Assembly (NCBI RefSeq): GCF_047948215.1
Contig: NC_134455.1
Coordinates: 162,112,575 to 162,176,574, forward strand
Direction: 5' to 3'
From: Lycorma delicatula
Lineage: Eukaryota > Arthropoda > Insecta > Hemiptera > Fulgoridae
DNA: 64,000 nt
The notes under the pieces were generated by a model, which was not told where the DNA came from, searched no databases, and worked only from the letters and a program-made list of their open reading frames with translations. Position numbers and translations under genes: made by a program. This document shows positions 26,011-36,252 of this stretch, in pieces (the stretch's first letter is position 1; every line of letters begins with the position of its first letter).

Positions 26011-27365
26011 TAAAACTAACCGTTTAGCAGACTTATTTCCAGCTTTCTAGTAGCAATCTTTCTAAAAAAACAAAACAATATACAAATTCACAATCAACAT
26101 GCTCATAAATAATACGAGTACTTTTTGTACTATACCAAGACTCACTAACGCTGGGTATAGCTTTAAGATACGTAAACAAATAACCCGTAAACTTCGTAAA
26201 AGAATATGAACACAACGATGGATAAGTTTTGTTGTTGACATTCTCATAAAAAAGAATTCAGTAAACAAAACTAATAAACTAAGGCTTGCTTATTCCTATC
26301 ATTTAATCGTCTAACCTTACATAAATTCTGAACTTATATTACGAGAATACAATATAATACAAGAAAATGTAGTACATAATAATCCGTGTAACTAGTTTAT
26401 CGGATAGCATATACAGGAAAATCAATTCGTCAAGGAAATTTCACTTTACTAAAGTATTTTTAATCTGTATTAAGTTTATCCTGCTCATTAAAAAAAGAGA
26501 TGCTTAATTATTTGTCGGAACTTTAAAATTAAATTTGCTCTTTAAACTTTTGAGGTTTCAATTCAAATAAAAAGTTTGAATTTTTTTTTTCTTTCTTTAT
26601 TTTAATAGTAAATAAGGTTGGAATTTGTGTTCTGGTCTAAAAACCACCCCAAGTAAAAAAAACCACCGCAAATTTCAAACAAATTCATTCTACCTAATAA
26701 ATAAAAATTTTATTTTGAAATATAACAAATGCATTTATCCTATTAACATGAATTGGGGCAAAAAGTATTCTTTAGTAATTCTTTAAAAGTATTTCATTTA
26801 AAAATTTTTAAAAAACATTGAAAACAATAATAAAATTATAAATTACTATATTTACAAGTAAACTTTTACTAAAATGATCTAGTAATAATGTAAAACTGGA
26901 TTTATATTTTAGTTAAAAAATAAAAACATTGCAAATCTCTGAATATGCTGACACCATAAATTATAACGCTAATGATAATTTTTATTTCTAATAAGGCTAT
27001 TTTAACACATATCAATAATTAAACACAAAATACTTTGAAATTAAAACTCTACCGGTTTCAAATTAAAGCAATAGTATTTAAAAACATTTCAATGAAATGA
27101 GTACGCGAATAAATTGGCCTGAATTATTTTAATCTAGACCATTATACCTTTTACTGAATGAGAAGAAAAGAAAAACAATGAAACATTAAAAAATAATTTA
27201 CATTTATAGATCAGACTACCTTCAAAGGATAGTTTAAAATTATTTACCTTACTTAATGAAAAATTAAATTATATGAGATAATATGTATTATTCGTCATAT
27301 TTTATAGCAAAGTTCATAAAAAAATTATATAAAAGTAGGAAAATAATTAAATATATATATAAATT
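25440..27365. other. AT-rich non-coding stretch
   Basis: No gene seen. It contains an (AT)n microsatellite at 25975-26006 and long A/T-rich segments. The short frames at 26033-26268 have no motif. Confidence 0.5.
25975..26006. repeat. (AT)n microsatellite
   Basis: About 16 AT units without interruption. Confidence 0.95.
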
Positions 27366-27370
27366 AGATA

Positions 27371-27556
27371 CACGTACCAGCAATCCCGTCGCGGTTTCGC
27401 GAGCCCTATATGGTTTCTTGGGTTTCCCGTCGCGGTCAGAGGATATTTAGACTGTCAATGTTCGCTTCATTCGCCCTTCCCGTCTAGCTAGAGGACTCTG
27501 CCCCTTAGGTCCCGCTGTCTTCATTAAACTCATTCTTGTGAGAATAATAATGATAA
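27371..27556. repeat. GC-rich repeat segment (family D, copy 2)
   Basis: Its right half matches 328-418 (CCCGTCTA through TTGTGAGAATAATA and TGATAAATAA). Its left half matches 54046-54110: both contain the blocks CTATATGG, TTGGGTTT or TTGCGTTT, and CCGTC(G/A)CGGTCA. It therefore links the two other copies as one family. No protein is seen. It abuts a SINE cluster. Confidence 0.6.
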
Positions 27557-27699
27557 ATAAAAATTAGAGCCTGATAATATCAATTTATAAAAAATTTCAG
27601 TTTATTGTAATTTCTTCAAAGTTTGGTCAGTACAGGACCCGAAACTTTGAGTGATGTAATAACTTGGGTTTCAAAAGGGTCGGTTTCAATCTTCTTTTC

Positions 27700-28012
27700 C
27701 TTTTCCTTACTTTTTCCTGTTTAGCCTACGGTAACTACCGTTTAGATAATACTTCAGAGGATGAGTGAGGATGATGATGAGTGTGAATGAAGTGTAGTCT
27801 TGTACATTATCAGTTTGACCATACCTGAGATGTGTGGTTAATTGAAACCCAAACACCAAAGAACACCGGTATCCACGATCTAGTATTCAAGTCCGTCTAA
27901 ATTTACTAGGCTAGGCTAGGCTTTACTAGGACTTGAACGCTGGAACTCTCGACTTCCAAATCAGCTGATTTGGGAAGACGCGTTCACCACTAGACCAACC
28001 CGGTGGGTTCGG
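27700..28012 (-). repeat. tRNA-derived SINE (family S1, copy 1)
   Basis: On the minus strand the element starts at about 28010 with CCACCGGG, followed by an A-box-like TTGGTCTAGTGGTGAACG (27981-27998) and a B-box-like GTTCAAGTCC (27929-27938). The body contains ACACCAAA-type sequence, then CAATTAACCACACATCTCAG (27827-27846), a CTTCATT block and ACGGTAGTTACCGT (27729-27742). It ends in GGAAAAAG-rich sequence toward 27700. A short tandem CTAGG repeat near 27907-27922 is private to this copy. Copy 2 lies in the opposite orientation about 190 bp away. Confidence 0.85.
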
Positions 28013-28139
28013 TTTCCATCTTAAAAATATTGGTTATAACTAGTTATCCGTAATTCATACGGGAAAAATGTATTTTGTACAGTTCTTAGAGTTACCTGAC
28101 AAACACTACTAGGAAGTGGCCGTACTTATTTTCTATTTT

Positions 28140-28197
28140 TTTTAAAACTTTTAAATTATTTTTATTTTAAGTAACTGGAGGCAGATGCAGCTGCTCA
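28140..28197. repeat. Short segment shared with the repeat near 54116-54160
   Basis: AGTAACTGGAGGCAGATGCAG here matches AGTAACCGGAGGCAGGTGCAG near 54135; both follow a T-rich TTTTA-type stretch. It sits between the two inverted SINE copies. It is probably a scrap of the same family as segment D. Confidence 0.5.
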
Positions 28198-28412
28198 TCC
28201 CACCGGACTTGTCTAGTGGTTAACTCGTCATCAAAAATTGGCTGATTTCAAAGTCGAGAGTTCTAAGATTCAAATCCTAGTAAAGACGGTTACTTTTATA
28301 CGGATTTAAATACTACATAGTAGATATCAGTGTTCTTTGGTCGTTGGGTTTCAATTAACCACACATCTCAGGAATGGTCTACCTGAGACTGCACTTCATT
28401 TACATTCATACA
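28198..28412 (+). repeat. tRNA-derived SINE (family S1, copy 2)
   Basis: Starts CCCACCGGACTTGTCTAGTGG, an A-box-like head, with a B-box-like ATTCAAATCC near 28268-28277 that has lost the canonical G. The body shares TCGAGAGTTC, CCTAGTAAAG, GTGTTCTTTGGT, TTGGGTTTCAATTAACCACA and CATCTCAGG with the minus-strand copy. It ends at the CTTCATTTACATTCATAC block, without the ACGGTAGTTACC tail seen in copy 1, so it is 3' truncated. Confidence 0.85.
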
Positions 28413-31400
28413 TTTCATATTTATTTGTATTGTAAAATAATATATTATTATTAATATACCTTCGATATAAAATATTACTGAAGGATTTATACTGAAAATG
28501 TAACTTTACGGGCTGCGTGTAGTCTGTAACATACCGTAAAGAATATACTGGTGAATTAAGGTAAGCAATAGCTACAAATAATGTTCATATTCAATTTAAT
28601 GACATTAGAATAAAATTTTATATGTTGACTTGTAATAAAAAAAGAATGGATTTTTATAACTATTTTAAGTATTTACACCAAATAAATTATCAAACATTAT
28701 CTTCATTTAATTAGTGAAGGAAAGGATATCAACTCAGTGTTTCCCAGCCTTTTTTTTATTTTTTAATTATATTGTGGGGACTGTAACTATTTGCACTAGT
28801 TACTTGCAATCTTGTTGAATAAATGAGATATCATTTTGTTTAAAATTAAAGTCTTTAGTTTTTATCTAATTAAATATAATTTAACTTAAATAATAGTTAA
28901 TAGAAATAGAAATAATACAACATTTCAGTGGCTGCCGTTCGGAAAACGTTTTACCTGGTAATCACGAATTTTGTAAGAAATTTTCTTTTATAAAATAACT
29001 TCTTGAAACTGCGCCTTTTATTAATCCTATATTTTTTACATCATGCCTCATGTACTCTCATTCCAAAATTTTTGTCAGACTCTTTTCTGATGACATTCGT
29101 TTATTGAAAGTTTTACATTTATATTTATTTGAATTAAAGATAGTATTGGAATAAAAAATTCAAAACAGTATTTAAAAGAAAATTAACCATTGTATATAAC
29201 CAAACACTTTATGTCAAAAGTTTTTAAAATTAGAAGGCTTTTATATTTTTTTTATGCGCGTATGAAATTATATTTTCAAAAATACTATTACGTTTTACTA
29301 TTTAAAACTGAGCTTTTAAGTTTGCATAAATGCCCACACTTTTTTTTAAATTACCTTACTCCATGTGCTGGACTTAAGAGATGTATCCAGAGCAGTGGCC
29401 GGATGAAGGAACCTAGGAGAGAAGGAACCATATATTTAAGTGGGGACACAGGATAAGTCTATCACTGTGTAGTGAACGTCACTTGGATTGTCTATAAATT
29501 ACAGCTATTTCTATTACAGTCGAATATTTGTCTTATTTGTAGGGTTGTTTTCTTATATTAGCGTTAAAGACATCGTTTTATTTTTATTATTTTCTTCGTG
29601 TGATTTATCTTTAGTGCTATGTTAAGTATAATTTTACCTGAACCACTTATATAAGTACTTTTTCTAAATATGAGATATTGTACCTTTGCATGCTTTAATG
29701 AGAGGTTTCAGTTCACGTGGCTTTCATTAATCAAATTTACTTATGGGTAAAATGCTAGCAAATGGACAAAAAATTACCTTACTTGACTTAATCTTTGGTT
29801 CTTACTTCAGTTAACAAAACTCAAATTTTTTTATAAACTTTTATGGGTGCAACCGAATCATCCATTATCAATCATAAAACTGTGTTATCCATTTGATGTA
29901 ATTTAAATTTTATAAAAAGATTTGAATTTATTTTTTCTATTGGAAACGCTCCGGGATTTAACTTAAAGTTCTGGTACTTGCAGTGAGTCTAAGCGAATGT
30001 GACCTGTATTGTTAGTAAATAATAACCTATAGTATCTAGTATATTATAATGTAGTATAATAAACTAATTTCTTCATAATAGTGTAGAGGGAAATGTTTTT
30101 CAATTATTTTCTTTGAATACATACGGTAGACAGTCATGAACACGGAAGAGACAAAACATTTTTAAAATATGATTTTAAGGTTATAATTAAAGTATTGTAA
30201 AAGATGGATTGATAGGATACTTTCGGAGAAGTTCTGTTTATCGATAAGAAAATAAAAACTGTAATAATTACTTTATACTGCTGTAAAATAAAATTTTGAG
30301 AAAATTTGCAAAGTTTAATATTAATAAAACTTTGAAAATACCGAGTAACGTAGTATTTGAATGCAAATTTGAAAATGACTTTGAGGAAAACTTTTACGTT
30401 TAACAATGTAAGTTTGTTGCAGTTAACTGCATATAAAATTGTAATTAGAAAAGTTATTTTAGTATGCGACTTCATTGTACAACAAACACTCACTCGTATA
30501 AATACCGTAAAACTAAAGTATAGCTTAAAAACATATTATAACAGAAATATGACCAAAATTTAACAGCTATTATACAAACTTAAGACTACTTCTCTTATTT
30601 TTCTAACTTGTTAAAAATAAATTACGACGAAGTCATAACAGCTTCAAAGTTTTATTTTTGTACTCCACGAAAAACGTACGAAATAATTTTAATTTTGTTT
30701 CATGTTTTAAATAAGTTATATACGGCTAATTATTTTCAAAAGGCACAAATTAACAATCTATGTTAAAGAAAATGTCTAGTCTAAAAATTAAATGAATTTT
30801 ACTTTTAAAAGCATATTTGCATTGTTGAAGGTAATTTGGTGTAAAACATAAAGATCGCATTTTCAATGAATAATAATAATACTTAAATAAAAAAAAACGA
30901 AGAAGTCGTTCTTTAAACAATCTGCCTGTCACAATTTCATTTAGCTACATTAGGAGATATCAGATGGTCCCCTCATCATGACGACTCTTAACAACAACTG
31001 AGGTGTTTTAATGACAAACAAAAAAGGAGGAAAGTTATTTTGTATGCTTTAAAACACGGTTTAAAGAAACGGAGCAGTTTAAAAATTATATTCTCTACAC
31101 TTTCTACCAAGAAAGTCAGAAAACTTCTGTCTTTAGATGTTTGTTTAAAGACGATAATGTTTCAGGAAAGATTAGTAAAGAATGTGATGATTGCATGTAA
31201 ATAGAGTAAATTATTGAAAATGTTAATGACTGCTTACAATAAATACTTTTCATATTTTAAAACAGAAGATAATGGATTCCTCTGAAAAACATCTATTATT
31301 ATTTGTGTTGTTGTTGTTATTATTATTATTATTATAATTATTTCACGGAAAAGGTCATTTGTTTATTTTTGTGATGAAAAAAATAATACAATGAAGCACA

Positions 31401-33650
31401 TCGCATAAGTTTTTATAAACATTGTTCAGCGTTCTTATAGATTCGATAAACATTTTACGAAACATTTGTACAGATACCTAATATCTTTATACCTAATATT
31501 AATTTGGTAACTATTTATCTGTGAAGCGAATTAAATAGGGGAAAAACTGCTTTAATGATTTGTACGCGTTGAATAGTGGTCCGTAAGAAAAAAATTAATA
31601 TACAATGTATCATAACTATTGAGCATAGAAGCAATTCTACACAGCCTAATTATCTAGTACGCTAGCTTGCATTTCTATTAGGCTTTCACCGGATTTATTT
31701 TTTAATTTTTATCAACAGTTTGTCTCCTTCAGTTACTTTAATGTAGTCTATATATTCATTGTACAAACTTGTTTGTATCTTTCCTTAATATTTGAATGAT
31801 AAAACGTGGTCTATTAAACTACACGGCACAATGACCTCTGTCATATCGTTGTTGCAATTAGGCCTAATGGGCATGGAATAGTCAAAACACCAATATGTGA
31901 CAAAGCGTGGTAATCAAGGAATTTTATAGCTTTATCCATTACAATAGTCTGTTATTTGAAAATACAATAAAAAATACAATTCTATGTAAAGGCGCCCTGA
32001 GAATTATTCACTATAAACTGTGCGATAAAATCATTAACCAACTGCCAGCTCAGCAAAAAAAAATTCGTGGGTTGTTATTAATTTGTGTCATGATCTGATA
32101 CTTAAAACGATAATCCGACAATTAATTGAACATAGTGACAATTCTTCACATGTCGATATTTGTGAAAATTTCACACAATCAGGTTTAGGTGTTCCTTATT
32201 AGAAAAACGTAGATTAACATCCAAGAATAAGAGTAAGGTACTTTAAACAGTACAATATTATTGTACAAATCTAAACTTTTAAAAACTAAAAATAATTTTT
32301 AATGAGAAAAACCAAGTAAAAAATAAATAATAAACCCAAATTTTATAATAATTTAATCCATTAATACAATAAATTCCTGTTAGGAACGTTGACTAGGTCT
32401 AAATGATTATTAGGAAAAGCGGAATTGTCCCAATACGATTTAAAAATACTTAAATTTTCAGGAAAGTATTAGTTCAAAACAAATAACGTTGTTTAGTAAA
32501 GAATTTTCTACGTAGAACAACATTTTCAAACATCTATTCCTGTTTATTAACTACATTTAACGTAATAAAATATACTTTACGTGGTTTTATGAAGCTCTAT
32601 TTTTAAAAGCTAGATTTACCAATTAAATTATAACCAAAGAAAAAATATTTTAGGAGTAAAAGTTATTGAGAACAGTGATGATTCCTCAACAACTGGTACA
32701 ATATACACAATTTGAGAGAAATTTGACTTCGGCCTATTATTCAAATACGCAGAATATGGTCTTACTATAAAACTAAAAATTATGGTAATAAAAGAAAATT
32801 CTTTGAATATATTCAGAAAAAAAAAATATAACAATGTAAATGTTCCGTAAGCCTACCACCAAACTACTGGTTAGATCTACTAAATAATTAAACTGCGCAG
32901 AACTGGCACTGAAAGGCGATTCTGTTAAGACAAAATAATTCTGTTTTTGGTATGACAGAACTGACTCGTTATCTAAGTAATGAATTTAATAAAAAATAGA
33001 ACCATTTAATCGAACCGTTCAGGAAAAGAAGTACTGAGATCGGAAAACTGTTGTTTTAAGAAGAAAATATAAATCAACACTACTTTAATGTAAAAAGACT
33101 TTCTAGTGATTTTGCATTTATGAAAACGTTTCAAATTACATACTATGTAAATTTTTATGTGGCTTTGTCAGATGAATATGACTAGCCTTTAATACGGTTC
33201 ACATAAAGTTCAATTCTTTTTACTTTATTTTTTAAATAACCTTCAACAGCAGCCACTTCATATAAATTGCGTGTACTATTTGTTTCGAAACTTTATGAAA
33301 ATGATAATGGAGTAATAATATACGATGAATTCGAAATATTTTTGAAAAAATTCGAATAAAATCATAATAATTTTCATTAAAAAAAAAAAAATACTCAAAA
33401 AAATGATTTTAAATAATGAATTAAATTCCTAAAGTTACACATTAACTGAAAACTATTATATAAACTTATTTCAATCCAAAGATAGTGTCCGATTTTAATC
33501 TCACTATCAGCGGTTTGGAGATATTCTTGTATAATGTAAAGCACTACCCCTTAATTCTAATTATTTGAAGCTGTCTTTGTTATAGAAGGAGTTGATTTTT
33601 TATTATTTTTGTAGTACAAGAAAATGCCTTAATAATAAAAGATAAAAGAT
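28413..33650. other. Long AT-rich non-coding stretch
   Basis: About 5.2 kb with no supported gene. The frames at 29190-29456, 30134-30493 and 31907-32098 are low-complexity and carry no motif. A TTG/TTA trinucleotide run is at 31291-31340. Confidence 0.5.
31291..31340. repeat. (TTG)n/(TTA)n trinucleotide repeat
   Basis: Imperfect run of TTATTATT, then GTTGTTGTTGTTA, then TTATTATTATTATTA. Confidence 0.85.
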
Positions 33651-33651
33651 C

Positions 33652-34293
33652 TGATGTGGGCCCCACATGACTTCCTTGTACGCCTATTGAATTACATATA
33701 TACATTTTTTTTTTTTTGTAAGGTACATAAAATTTTATTTCATTAATAACTTCTGGTATTTTTACATATACATTTTGTTAATATTAAATTATTATTCATC
33801 GTAAAATTTATTTTTTTACTATCGGAAGTTAGTAATTATTAAGAAATCAATATATTTAAAATAAAAAAAAGTTAAAAAATAAAAGGAGTTGAAATATGAT
33901 TCGAACCGACGTGCCTTCCCCTATGATCCAGATATTTCATTAATTAAAATTTTATTGGCTATAACTCAGGAACCAATGAAAATGAGTACCACTTATGACA
34001 TATCTTTGAAAATCTCTCAATGATGGCTTATTACTGCAGTTAAGAGAAGGTTAAAAATCCAAGTCGGAAGCAATCAAAAGGGGAGATGTACAACTAGATG
34101 TAACAACAGTCCTAAATCAAAAATCTCAACATCCTATGGCTAATCGTTGTTGAATTATGCGAGTTATATACATACGTACGAATGTATGTACGCCGAAACT
34201 AGTCAAAATCGATTCAGGGATGGTCAAAGTGGATATTTCCGTTGAAATCTGAAAAACAATTTTTTCGCGATTACAATACTTCCTTGTACTTTG
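33652..34293 (+). repeat. Dispersed repeat family P, copy B
   Basis: The fullest contiguous copy. It begins with a near-palindrome (ATGTGGGCCCCACAT, 33654-33668) followed by GACTTCCTTGTACGCC. Near 33890-33915 it has GATTCGAACCGACGTGCC, whose reverse complement GGTTCGAATC is a good Pol III B-box core. It ends with ATTTCCGTTGAAATCTG, TTCGCGATTACAATACTTCC and TTGTACTTTGG. Compared with copy A it lacks the hairpin block around the TCCAAAATCC stem. No protein is encoded. It could be a non-autonomous DNA element or a composite SINE; I cannot decide. Confidence 0.8.
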
Positions 34294-34461
34294 GACAAGG
34301 CAGTAAAAATTAAGCCTTAAATTTTTAATTTTTCCTGAATCTGTAGTTACTCGTATATATGAGTGGCCTTCCACTGTAGTGCCTAGGACCCGATTTCGTT
34401 TTAATCCGCAACTGAAGTATAGTAAGTAGTAATAAATGTATGTATGGGTATTATTATTATT

Positions 34462-34665
34462 TTTACTTCCTTGTACAAAGTAAAGGAAGTAGTGTGAACG
34501 CGAAAAGTTTCGGTTTTCAGATTTCAAAGGAAATGTCCATTTTGCCATTCCTTAATCCATTTTGAAAAGTTTCGGCTTGACGTCTGTACGTACGTAAGTA
34601 CCTATGTATCTCAAAAACGATTAGCCGTAGGATGTTGAAATTTTGATTCAGATTTTTTTCTGTTG
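34462..34665 (-). repeat. Dispersed repeat family P, inverted partial copy
   Basis: Reverse-oriented right end of family P. It starts with the hairpin TACTTCCTT, a 10-base loop, and AAGGAAGTA (34462-34489), then CGCGAAAAGTTTCGGTTTTC, a CCATTTTG block, AAAGTTTCGGC and GACGTCTGTACGTACGTA, and ends near TTAGCCGTAGGATGTTGAAA. These are the reverse complements of the right third of copies A and B. With copy B it forms an inverted pair separated by about 170 bp. The minus-strand frame 34126-34548 crosses both and is an artefact of the repeat. Confidence 0.8.
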
Positions 34666-35335
34666 CATTAGATTTTTTAAAATAAATTTTATTTAAAATC
34701 AACAGAGAACTCAAATGCAAACTAAAATGTGAAACTAAATATAACTTTTCTACAACAGCATTTTTCTACAATTCTCTTGGCTAATTCAATCCTTTAATTT
34801 TTTCGAATTTTTTTCTGGATTAGGGATTTTATAATATCGGTAATACGCAATGTGTTTAACGCTGTTTAACGAAACAGTCTTCATTACTTAGATACTTTTA
34901 TGGAATGAGCTCTATCAAAACAGAACAATTGCTTTCAGTGCCAATGAATGAATTTCTCATGAGAGAAATAAATGGCTGGTAAGTAATTTAATATACAGGA
35001 GCTGCAAAAAGAATAAATGTAAATAATAAATAAATTTATATTAAATTTGAAAAAAGTGTTCAGTCATCTAAACAAATAATAACCCTTTTTTTATACGTAA
35101 CTATAATATTATGAAAAACTTAAACTATTTAAAGATGATTAAAGCAAGAAACTGTGGTCCTTCAAAAGTAAAATTAATACAAGCCGAAAAATAACAAAAT
35201 AAAATTGATCGATGGAGTGATCTGCTGAGTTAAATAAACATATGATTCCTGAGAAGGTAGATGAAGAATATAAAAAAATGAAAGAAAGCTTTGGATAATG
35301 AAGTTCAAATATAAATAATCAGAAGTGCAGTTGAA
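34666..35335. other. AT-rich stretch, no gene seen
   Basis: No motif found. The right end may hold further 5' sequence of the LINE relic that becomes readable after 35340, but no domain could be placed. Confidence 0.4.
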
Positions 35336-35339
35336 AAAT

Positions 35340-36085
35340 CATTGATACGGAGACATAATATGGCCATCAGTCTAATGTTAAAAGGTAAGCGGCTTAAGAT
35401 GAATAAAACCACCTACGTTTAAAATTTAAAAAACCTTGCATTTGCATTTTAAATTTTGAAACAGTACTTGATAATGAAAAAGAGTACAAAATGTTTAATA
35501 TTTTATGTAAAATTATACTAAAATACAAGGAGAAAATTCTTTACATTATTACCTACAAGAATTACAAAGTGGTAATAAGAGACATGAAAAAACATGGTAA
35601 GACATTCCTTTTTTTCATGAAAAAAAGGAAATTCCTCATTCAAAAAGGAGTGAAACTTGTACAACCGTCCCCATTACTTTTTAACTTTATTTATAGAAGA
35701 TTTTATAGAAAAAAAACAATTCAGGATATGGTCGACTTATTTAAGAAGAGAGCAGCTTCACTTCTACAAAATAAATTTAAGATTTACCGATGATATTCTT
35801 TTGCTAGAAACTAAAAATGACTACGTTTGAAACGTCAATGATTTATGGTTAGGGCACGGATCCACTTTAAAAATTAATAAGATTAAAACAAAGTTATAAA
35901 AGCGACATCAAGGAGGACAATGAAGAATTAAATATTAACTTAGGTGAACATAATATACCTGTTGTTACGGAATTTTGCTAATTACGGGGTAAGATTAAAA
36001 TTGATGGACGAAGAAAGACTAAGAAGCATATTATAAATAAATCTTTATTCTTATGAGAACATAAAAATTTGTTATATACATGTCA
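35340..36085 (+). pseudogene. LINE reverse-transcriptase relic (RTE-like)
   Basis: Frame pieces in reverse-transcriptase order: MNKTTYV near 35400; the first catalytic block FETVLDNEKEYKMFNIL (35455-35505), where families usually have FEKAFD; KYKEKILYIITYKNYKVVI; IQKGVKLVQPSPLLFNF (about 35640-35690), the usual G-V-x-Q-G-x-P-L-S-P-L-L-F-N block with the Cys-Pro-Leu part damaged; then, in a shifted frame, FTDDILLLET with the catalytic Asp-Asp at 35789-35794; then LKINKIKTK, and near 35970-36040 KIKIDGRRKTKKHIIN. The uninterrupted part at 35491-35793 gives 100 residues. The enzyme would copy LINE RNA into the genome, but at least two frameshifts and several stops make it dead. It lies immediately upstream of the hAT element. 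Confidence 0.8.
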
Positions 36086-36244
36086 TCAATAAATATTAAA
36101 AAAAACTGTGTGATAAAAAATAGATGTGCTCAAAGTACATATTATTTTAACACAAACATTAAAAGTAATCTTAAGATAAATATATTAAATATATAAAAGT
36201 TACCACAAAATAATTCATAACATGGAAGCCACTATTGAATATTA

Positions 36245-36252
36245 TTTTGAGC
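36245..36252. repeat. Left target-site duplication of the hAT element
   Basis: TTTTGAGC here and TTTTGAGG at 39905-39912 match at 7 of 8 bases; 8 bp is the known target duplication length of the hAT superfamily. Confidence 0.75.

Noticed and set aside
34126..34548. 140-residue minus-strand frame
   Set aside because: Crosses the end of one repeat P copy and the start of the inverted one; no motif.
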